Part shown: positions 7,179 to 12,811 of the stretch, in pieces
Layout: every line of letters starts with the position of its first letter
How positions within the stretch are numbered: position 1 is the first letter of the stretch
Assembly (NCBI GenBank): GCA_003532555.1
Contig: DOEU01000016.1
Location: 1-12,811 of the forward strand
Source of the DNA: Verrucomicrobiota bacterium
GTDB lineage: Bacteria > Verrucomicrobiota > Kiritimatiellia > Kiritimatiellales > Pontiellaceae
Direction: 5' to 3'
Length of the DNA stretch: 12,811 nucleotides
Notes under the pieces: model-generated
Seen by the model: only the letters and a program-made list of their open reading frames with translations
Told to the model about the DNA's origin: nothing
The model's database searches: none
Program-made: the position numbers and the translations under genes

Positions 7179-9166
7179 TGGAGATCAATTGACTCGACCG
7201 GGCAATCTTCAATCGATTCTAGAAATAGTTGACCATAAGGCTGTGTGTAGATTCGACTATCTAGGACAGTGATAGTACCGCTATCATCGGCGGAGCGAAT
7301 AAGGCGTCCGACTCCTTGTCGGAATTTAAGAACGGCTTCAGGGAGTGCGTATTCCATGAAGGGGTTCCCTCCTCGCGCTTGGATAGCTTCGAAGCGGGCT
7401 TCAATAAGTGGGTGATCAGGAACAGCAAAGGGGAGGCGGGTGATGATCACGTGGCTAAGGGTTTCGCCTTGAACGTCGACGCCCATCCAGAAACGATCAA
7501 GACCAAAGAGAACGCCTGCGTGGTGCTCTCTGAATGATTCGAGCATTTGGCTGGGAGCGAGCCCGCTTCCTTGAACAAGAAAGCGGTATCCTTCGGTTTC
7601 AAATTCATGGCGGAGTTCGGTGGCGGCATGGCGCATAAAGCGAGTATTGGTGAAGAGAACAAAGGCGCGAGCTTGTGATTGATGAACGAGCTGGGCGATG
7701 GCTTTAGTTGCACGAGATTCATATTCTGGATTATTGGGTGGGGGAAATTCGGAGGGAAGTTGCACCTTCATTTGGCGACTGTAGTCAAAGGGAGACCCGA
7801 CTTGTAGACTTGAACAAGCTTCACCTCCAATACGTTGGAGAAAGTATTTAAGTTCACCACCAACAACGAGGGTTGCGCTTGTCAGTATAACGCAGGGGGT
7901 AGGTTCAAAGAGAGCCTCTCGGAGAATGGGGCCAACATCGATTGGCGCGGACAGGAGAACAGGAAGGCGTCGGCGACCTTGGCGTTCAATCCAGTAAACA
8001 TGACCGGGGAGGGTTTGTTTGAGGAAGGCTTCAAGGCTATCGCGTATTTCAAGGCCGCGGCTTCGTAGAGAGCGGAGCTCGGCTTGTGTATCTTCATTTT
8101 CGATGGAGTCAGCGAGTTGTTTGAGATGGTCGCATAGGTGGGCGAGTTTGGCGGGGCAGTCAGATTCAATAGTAAGCGGTTCGTGGATCCTTTTTTGTGT
8201 TACCTGGCTGTTGAGGTTTGTGTGCCTCTGAATGTGTTCAAAGAAGGCTTCGGCTGCCTGTCGGCCTTGTTCTACAAGAAGGCAACCATGCCCATCCTTT
8301 TGCGTGGCCAGAATGCCACGCTTTTTTTCGCTGTAGAGGCGACGCAGCCAATATTCAATTTGAGGCAGGGAACAGCGAATGCCGAGGTGGGAGGAGGCAG
8401 CAGCTTCCATTTGATGGGCTTCGTCAAAAACAACAGTTTCATAGTTGGGAAGCATGTTAGCACCTTCGGCACGGAGTGCCATTTCAGAGAAGAAGAGAGC
8501 GTGGTTCACGATGAGAATTCTGGCGTCTTGAAGTTCTTGTCTGGCTTGCATGTAGTGACAAGGCTTATAGAAGGGGCATCGTTTGCCAGTGCAATTGCCG
8601 TGTTCGGCACATACGGTGGACCAGACTTCGGGATCGGGCTGTTCTTCAAGTTCTTGAAGGGTGCCATCGCCGACGCGGTAATCATTAGCAGCTTGGGAAA
8701 GGGTTTCAAGTTGACGAGTTTTTTCTGAATCGAAGAGGTCTCCCCCTTTGCGGGCGCGTTGGAGGCGTAGTAAGCAGAGGTAGTTGGAACGTCCTTTAAC
8801 TAGAACAGTTTTAAGCTTGGTGCCCAAAATGGTTTGAACGCTGGGAACATCTTTATGAAAAAGTTGTTCTTGAAGTGTAATGGTGTAGGTGGAGATAACG
8901 CATCGCGTATCGCGTTCTAGGGCGGTGAGAAGGGCGGGTACGAGATAGGCATAACTTTTACCTACACCAGTTCCGGCTTCTACGGCGAGGTGATGGGTTG
9001 CGGCGGCAGCATCGGCGACGGCGCGGGCCATTTTTTGTTGTTCGGGCCTGAGATCAAAAGGAAGTTTATGATTTTCACAATAAGTTTCAAGAAGACCGCT
9101 GGGTTCAAAAAAGCGGTCAGTTGTTTTGACAGCTTTGGAAGTGGTTTGCGGGTCTAATGAGATCAT
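7175..9166 (-). CDS. dinG: DinG/XPD-family iron-sulfur ATP-dependent DNA helicase
   Basis: This is a superfamily 2 helicase that unwinds DNA 5'-3' and in E. coli resolves R-loops and damage-stalled structures. The 663 residues begin the core with the Walker A motif EAGTGVGKS (63-71) and carry DEAH at 248-251 and motif VI QGVGRLIR at about 617-624. Cys131, Cys192, Cys197 and Cys203 match the spacing of the four 4Fe-4S ligands of E. coli DinG (Cys194, Cys199 and Cys205 for the last three), so the cluster should be present. There is no N-terminal exonuclease domain. The start ATG overlaps the stop of the upstream HemC/CobA/HemD gene in an ATGA arrangement, with pyrimidine-rich sequence in place of a Shine-Dalgarno site, which suggests translation by re-initiation. 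Its stop shares the bases TTAA with the stop of the convergent protease gene, and no terminator is visible. A yoaA-like role is an alternative within the family. Confidence 0.92.
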   Translation of the reverse strand: MISLDPQTTSKAVKTTDRFFEPSGLLETYCENHKLPFDLRPEQQKMARAVADAAAATHHLAVEAGTGVGKSYAYLVPALLTALERDTRCVISTYTITLQEQLFHKDVPSVQTILGTKLKTVLVKGRSNYLCLLRLQRARKGGDLFDSEKTRQLETLSQAANDYRVGDGTLQELEEQPDPEVWSTVCAEHGNCTGKRCPFYKPCHYMQARQELQDARILIVNHALFFSEMALRAEGANMLPNYETVVFDEAHQMEAAASSHLGIRCSLPQIEYWLRRLYSEKKRGILATQKDGHGCLLVEQGRQAAEAFFEHIQRHTNLNSQVTQKRIHEPLTIESDCPAKLAHLCDHLKQLADSIENEDTQAELRSLRSRGLEIRDSLEAFLKQTLPGHVYWIERQGRRRLPVLLSAPIDVGPILREALFEPTPCVILTSATLVVGGELKYFLQRIGGEACSSLQVGSPFDYSRQMKVQLPSEFPPPNNPEYESRATKAIAQLVHQSQARAFVLFTNTRFMRHAATELRHEFETEGYRFLVQGSGLAPSQMLESFREHHAGVLFGLDRFWMGVDVQGETLSHVIITRLPFAVPDHPLIEARFEAIQARGGNPFMEYALPEAVLKFRQGVGRLIRSADDSGTITVLDSRIYTQPYGQLFLESIEDCPVESIDLH

Positions 9167-11286
9167 GAGGGGGGAAATTCTAGGCGTAAAGATACATGGT
9201 GAGAGGCAAGGGTTTCGATGACGCCTTGAACAGTTGCTTCATGGGCAATAAGGTCGGGCTTGCAGTCATGTTTGCATAGTGCTTCAGCGGTAGGATTGCC
9301 GATAACAATGCAGGAGGAGGTTTTTAAGGGCTCGGTTCCCCAGTGGCTGATAAAGGTTTCAACACCGGAGGCGCTGGCGAAAAAGAGGATGTCAGCTGAG
9401 GGAAGGGCGGGGTGATGAATGGGGTGGTTGTCGTAGATTACCGTGTCGGTTATATCTGCACCGGTTTGGCGTAGGGCTTCGGCTAGGGCGGTGCCGGCTT
9501 TGTCTGAGCGGAGGCGGAGTACATGATCATGGGGTTTGAGGATTTGGGAGGCGAGTTGGGCGAGAGCTTGAGCGCTAAAGTTTTTTTCGGGCTGGGCATC
9601 GACATGGATGCCGTGTTCGGCAAAGACGGCTGCAGTGCCGCGTCCGCAGGCCATAATGCGGGGGATGGATCGGTGATCAATGCATTGGGCCTTGATGATC
9701 TCGAGATAAGCACGGGCGGAAGATGGGGAGGAGATGACAACCCAATCGGTTTGAGCGTTATCAATAGGGCAGCCGATACGAGGAATTAGTTGTATGAGGG
9801 GAAAGGAAATCGGAACACCTCCATAGTCGCGCACGAGCTCGGTAGCGCGTTGTTGGAGTGCTTCGGAGCAGGTGAGTAGAATACGTTTCCCTTCGAGGGC
9901 TCCGTGTGTTTGTGAATATTGGTAGGTACTGTTTTCCCCGATCAGAATGAGTCCGGGTTTATTGGTACAACTTTCGCGTCCATGTTGCGGAAGATTGGAA
10001 AGGGTGGTTCGGATTATCTCTTGATCACGTGCGCCGGCATTATAGACAACTGCAACTGGGGTATTCGGATCCATCCCGTCGGAAAGAAGTTCAGCGGTGA
10101 TGGGTTCCATGGCTTTGATAGCCATATAATAGAGAGTGGGAAGCGTGGCTTTGTGTGCGGTATTGCAAGGGGCGATTTTTCCAGCAGCAGCACGAGGGGT
10201 AATCGCCACAAACCCGCGAGAAAGATCGCGGCGGGTGAGCAGCATACCGGTACTGGTAGTAGCGGCTTGCAGTGCACTGATGCCAGGGATGACGTGGTAA
10301 GGTAGAGCGAGGGCTTCAAGAGCTTCGGTTTCTTCGGCTAGACGTCCAAAGATACCAGGGTCGCCTCCTTTAAGACGAACGATACGACGGCTTCGGCGTG
10401 CGTATTCGCATAGTAACTGTGTGATTTCGTATTGCTCTTTGGTATGCGCCCCGCAACGCTTGCCAACATCAATAGCTTCGGCATGCGGGGGCAAATGATC
10501 GAGAAGGCGTTGATCCATTAAGGAGTCGTATAGACATAGATCACATCGCTGAAGTGCACGAAGAGTTGCTACGGTACAGAGGTCTCTATGACCAACGCCC
10601 GCACCGGCGATGGTAACGGCAGGGGTGTAGAGTGTGCGGAGGGTTTGAAAGCGAGCATCTCCTTTGCGAAAGGTGATGGCTAAATAGCCTTGTCCTTCGG
10701 GGACGGGGAGTTCTTCAAGTGATATGAATTGATGAATGCGAGTGTGAAGTTGAAGGCGATTGAGTGCGGCTGCAGCCATAATAATGACATCAAAATCACC
10801 TTGATCAAGCTGTTCCAGTCGCTCTTCGATATTGCCACGAATTGGTCTCTGGATAGCATGGGGGAAATGCTCAGTTGCATACACTGCACGACGATCTGAG
10901 CTAATGCCAAAGACAGCATTTGAAGGAAGGTCTTCAAGTGTTTGGCTGGCGCGTAAGACAAGAGTATCACGGGGTTCTTCGCGTTGAGGGAGCCAGAACC
11001 AGTCGATTTCAGAAGATAATGGGGCGGGAAGATCTTTGGCGCTGTGTAAGGCGCAGTCGATAGTTCCATCTAATAAAGCGTCATCGATTTCATGGGTGAA
11101 AAAGTTGGCTGGACTTTGGCGGAGGTCGGTGGAACGATCTCGGTCGCCGGTGGTTGATATTGAGTGGATCTCGAACCGGTGGGGTTCAATCTGAAGTTCA
11201 ATTTGATCTAAGGCAACCCGTGCTTGTGCAACTGCGAGATTACTCGGACGGGTTCCAACCTTGAAAGTTATGGGTGATCTTTTCAT
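9163..11286 (-). CDS. hemC-cobA-hemD: Triple fusion: short hydroxymethylbilane synthase, uroporphyrinogen-III C-methyltransferase, uroporphyrinogen-III synthase
   Basis: The 707-residue protein joins three steps of tetrapyrrole synthesis. Residues 1-219 are HemC domains 1 and 2: Arg13 in GTR, Lys84-Asp85 in HSAKDLP, Arg132-Arg133 in SSDRR, Arg150 in RGN and Arg156 in ERL each lie one position from the E. coli active-site residues. After LPVPEGQGYLA the sequence passes directly into CobA/SUMT (224-451: VTIAGAGVGHRDL, VRLKGGDPGIFGR, VIPGISA), so HemC domain 3 with the dipyrromethane-carrying cysteine (Cys242 in E. coli) is missing. HemD occupies about 466-707. The module order makes uroporphyrinogen III and methylates it towards precorrin-2, the substrate of the dehydrogenase domain encoded upstream. 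The start at 11286 gives the normal HemC N-terminus; starts up to 11379 would add unrelated residues. It overlaps hemA by 47 bases and lacks a Shine-Dalgarno site. Confidence 0.92.
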   Translation of the reverse strand: MKRSPITFKVGTRPSNLAVAQARVALDQIELQIEPHRFEIHSISTTGDRDRSTDLRQSPANFFTHEIDDALLDGTIDCALHSAKDLPAPLSSEIDWFWLPQREEPRDTLVLRASQTLEDLPSNAVFGISSDRRAVYATEHFPHAIQRPIRGNIEERLEQLDQGDFDVIIMAAAALNRLQLHTRIHQFISLEELPVPEGQGYLAITFRKGDARFQTLRTLYTPAVTIAGAGVGHRDLCTVATLRALQRCDLCLYDSLMDQRLLDHLPPHAEAIDVGKRCGAHTKEQYEITQLLCEYARRSRRIVRLKGGDPGIFGRLAEETEALEALALPYHVIPGISALQAATTSTGMLLTRRDLSRGFVAITPRAAAGKIAPCNTAHKATLPTLYYMAIKAMEPITAELLSDGMDPNTPVAVVYNAGARDQEIIRTTLSNLPQHGRESCTNKPGLILIGENSTYQYSQTHGALEGKRILLTCSEALQQRATELVRDYGGVPISFPLIQLIPRIGCPIDNAQTDWVVISSPSSARAYLEIIKAQCIDHRSIPRIMACGRGTAAVFAEHGIHVDAQPEKNFSAQALAQLASQILKPHDHVLRLRSDKAGTALAEALRQTGADITDTVIYDNHPIHHPALPSADILFFASASGVETFISHWGTEPLKTSSCIVIGNPTAEALCKHDCKPDLIAHEATVQGVIETLASHHVSLRLEFPPS

Positions 11287-12727
11287 AGATATGCATATGC
11301 TTAGCGGTGATTTTACGGCTACTGGAAAGAAAGTCATAAAAGTGGCAAAGCCCTTGTCGGTTCCAGTTCTTAATTCCATCGAGATCGAGGACTTGAATAT
11401 CGGCAGAGATGGTTTGTAGATCTGGGTCTATGGTGCGGGGCATGCCAAGATCGACAACATGGGTGCTGTTCTCTTGATCGAAGAACGGGGCGTGAGCAGT
11501 GGTGAGAATATAGCCGTTCGAGGTGGCAGCGCTGACGATAAGATTTATTTCGCCGAGACGGTTTTTAATTTCATTAAAACCGATGAGCTCGACTTGATCT
11601 TGCCATTCGGGTTTAATGAGGGGGCGATTACGATGATAACACCAGATAGTTTTTTTGTATGAACGGGCGCTCTCTTCAACAAGGCTTTTCCCGAGGATTC
11701 CGGTTCCGATAATCATAATAGTGTCTCGGCTTTCGATTTTGGCGCCAAGATAGCGAAGGGCCAGCGCTTCAATCTGTTCGGTATCGAGTTTTGAGCTGGT
11801 TTCATTCTTAATTTCTTTGGAGATAAAAAGAGCGGAGGAGATCCATTCTTGAAGCATGTTGCCTGCCCATTTTCGGGTCTTGGCGGTTTCTAAAGAATCT
11901 TTAATTTGCGCGGTGATGTGGTTCTCTCCGGGGGTTTGTGAGAGCATTCCGGAAGTTACCAAGCAGAGGTGCTCAAAAGCTTTCTCGCCTGTCTTAATGT
12001 AATATTTATTTTCTTTGATTGATGAGAAGCCCATGCTGTGAGGAAGAATGCCATTTTCGGAGGTTTCAGAGGTGACAACGGCAATAATCTCAACTCGGTT
12101 GCAGGTGTTGAGAAGCAGGAATTCATGAATGCCCCAGAGTTGCATCATCATAAACCCTGCTCGTTCGTAGCGATCTCCGGTTAGGTGAAAAGGTTCGCGT
12201 TCTTCCACGGAGAGGTGATGGTGATCGGTACCTACAATGATGAGGTTTGCAGCGCCAAGCATTTCAAGATGGCGTCCTAAGCTATTTTTCACAAGTTTGG
12301 ATTGACGGCAGTTGGTACCTCCTGAGGAGATGGAGACCATGAGTTGATTGTGACGTGTTATGGCGGGAGTGGTGAAATCACCATCTGACCAGTTGCCATC
12401 GACGCAGCAGCAGAGGATGTTTTCTTCACGGCAGGCATTGAGAATGGCGCGGTTTGCGCCGCGGCTATTTGTAGCGGCGTAGACGATGGTAGCATCGGTA
12501 GTGTCGGTGGTTTCAAATTCTCGCGGTTCATAAGTAACAAGGTTGAGCTCCACAAGTCGTATAAACTCATCGGTTAATTCGGGGCTGATAACATGGACGA
12601 TTGCTTGCGCTTCCAGAAGAAGCTCGGTTTTATGAAAAGCTACCTTCCCACCGCCGATTACAAGACATCGACGCCCTTCTAGGAAAAGGTTGATATGCAT
12701 GCCGGTATGGGTCTTCTGTATATTCAT
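11240..12727 (-). CDS. hemA: Fusion of precorrin-2 dehydrogenase (Met8/CysG-N-like) and short glutamyl-tRNA reductase
   Basis: The 495-residue protein has two parts. Residues 11-155 are a sirohaem-synthase N-terminal module: NAD-binding VIGGGKVAFHK (23-33), YAATN (83-87), the conserved Asp110 after a CCC run, and TTPAITRHNQLMVSISSGG. It oxidises precorrin-2 to sirohydrochlorin and may chelate iron. Residues 161 to about 452 are glutamyl-tRNA reductase, which makes glutamate-1-semialdehyde: VGTDHHHLSVEERE, nucleophile Cys209 in LNTCNRVE, GENHI (267-271) and the NADPH motif IGTGILG (340-346). Only about 45 residues follow, where the family normally has a helical dimerisation domain of about 100. 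The start is uncertain: ATG at 12727 or 12700 (MHINLFLEG, closer to the family N-terminus), neither with a Shine-Dalgarno site. The frame stays open to the window edge, but without an ATG, GTG or TTG codon there. The stop overlaps the next gene, implying one operon. Confidence 0.9.
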   Translation of the reverse strand: MNIQKTHTGMHINLFLEGRRCLVIGGGKVAFHKTELLLEAQAIVHVISPELTDEFIRLVELNLVTYEPREFETTDTTDATIVYAATNSRGANRAILNACREENILCCCVDGNWSDGDFTTPAITRHNQLMVSISSGGTNCRQSKLVKNSLGRHLEMLGAANLIIVGTDHHHLSVEEREPFHLTGDRYERAGFMMMQLWGIHEFLLLNTCNRVEIIAVVTSETSENGILPHSMGFSSIKENKYYIKTGEKAFEHLCLVTSGMLSQTPGENHITAQIKDSLETAKTRKWAGNMLQEWISSALFISKEIKNETSSKLDTEQIEALALRYLGAKIESRDTIMIIGTGILGKSLVEESARSYKKTIWCYHRNRPLIKPEWQDQVELIGFNEIKNRLGEINLIVSAATSNGYILTTAHAPFFDQENSTHVVDLGMPRTIDPDLQTISADIQVLDLDGIKNWNRQGLCHFYDFLSSSRKITAKHMHIYEKITHNFQGWNPSE

Positions 12728-12740
12728 CGGTTTATCGTAA

Positions 12741-12785
12741 TCAGTAGAACAAAGCCATGATTCGTTGGCGATGCATTCTACCTTC
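12741..12785 (-). other. Possible short upstream reading frame before hemA
   Basis: On the minus strand, GAAGG (12785-12781) stands four bases before ATG at 12776, which opens an 11-codon frame (MHRQRIMALFY) ending with TGA at 12743-12741, 13 bases before the hemA start. It has a better ribosome site than hemA itself, so it could feed ribosomes to hemA or act as a leader peptide. It is equally possible that this is chance. Just upstream, another frame ends in TAA (12793-12791), which could be the tail of a preceding gene. Apart from this, the last 84 bases show no recognisable element. Confidence 0.25.
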
Positions 12786-12811
12786 TTTTTTATTTCGGAT
12801 TCATCGCGCGT

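Noticed and set aside
8138..8728. 196-codon plus-strand reading frame, with others at 7316-7537, 7835-8068 and 8218-8460
   Set aside because: All lie antisense inside the helicase gene, have no recognisable motifs, and are shadows of its codon bias.
9919..10305. 128-codon plus-strand frame and the 129-codon minus-strand frame at 10680-11069
   Set aside because: Both are out-of-frame shadows of the HemC/CobA/HemD fusion. The conserved motifs run uninterrupted in the fusion frame, so they are not displaced pieces of HemC domain 3.
11287..11379. Longer start for the HemC fusion at 11379
   Set aside because: The extra 31 residues have no HemC similarity and would extend the overlap with hemA to 140 bases. 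The 11286 start places the active-site residues within one position of E. coli HemC.

Overview
The window looks like chromosomal DNA of a bacterium of the Planctomycetes-Verrucomicrobia-Chlamydiae group, most likely a verrucomicrobial lineage. This is inferred from protein style only: a large secreted metzincin with a calcium-binding repeat and a C-terminal tail of the kind common there, a LolA-like sorting protein, and unusually short, fused haem enzymes resembling the short chlamydial versions as I remember them. No database search was possible.

Layout. (1) 1-1127, plus strand: the end of an arsenic-resistance operon, with the C-terminal part of an ACR3-type arsenite efflux pump, a thioredoxin-coupled arsenate reductase with an extra cysteine-rich tail, and a 44-residue cysteine-rich peptide behind a very strong ribosome binding site. 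The peptide's C-x-C-x7-C-x3-H motif resembles a CDGSH iron-sulfur site. (2) 1140-1793, minus strand: an exported LolA-like protein whose promoter predicts a leaderless transcript. (3) 1794-2744: an rpsD (ribosomal protein S4) transcription unit with a promoter, a structured leader of about 145 nt that could switch the ribosome binding site on and off, and a strong intrinsic terminator. (4) 2817-5210: pheT with its own likely promoter and without an adjacent pheS, followed by an AT-rich gene for a secreted zinc metalloprotease (5250-7178). (5) 12727 down to 7175, minus strand: a tightly overlapping cluster of a precorrin-2 dehydrogenase/glutamyl-tRNA reductase fusion, a HemC/CobA/HemD triple fusion, and a DinG/XPD-type iron-sulfur helicase.

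The arsenic genes form a simple detoxification route: arsenate is reduced to arsenite, which is exported. The two haem-cluster fusions carry five activities of tetrapyrrole synthesis: glutamyl-tRNA reductase, hydroxymethylbilane synthase, uroporphyrinogen-III synthase, its C-methyltransferase, and precorrin-2 dehydrogenase. This feeds both haem and sirohaem. GSA aminotransferase (HemL), HemB and the later haem enzymes must be elsewhere.

The most notable points are: a HemC module that keeps its active-site Asp and Arg residues but lacks the whole third domain with the cofactor-carrying cysteine; a glutamyl-tRNA reductase lacking most of its dimerisation domain; the small CDGSH-like peptide in the arsenic operon; and mutually exclusive pairings in the rpsD leader. 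No tRNA, rRNA, CRISPR array, insertion sequence or long repeat was seen.
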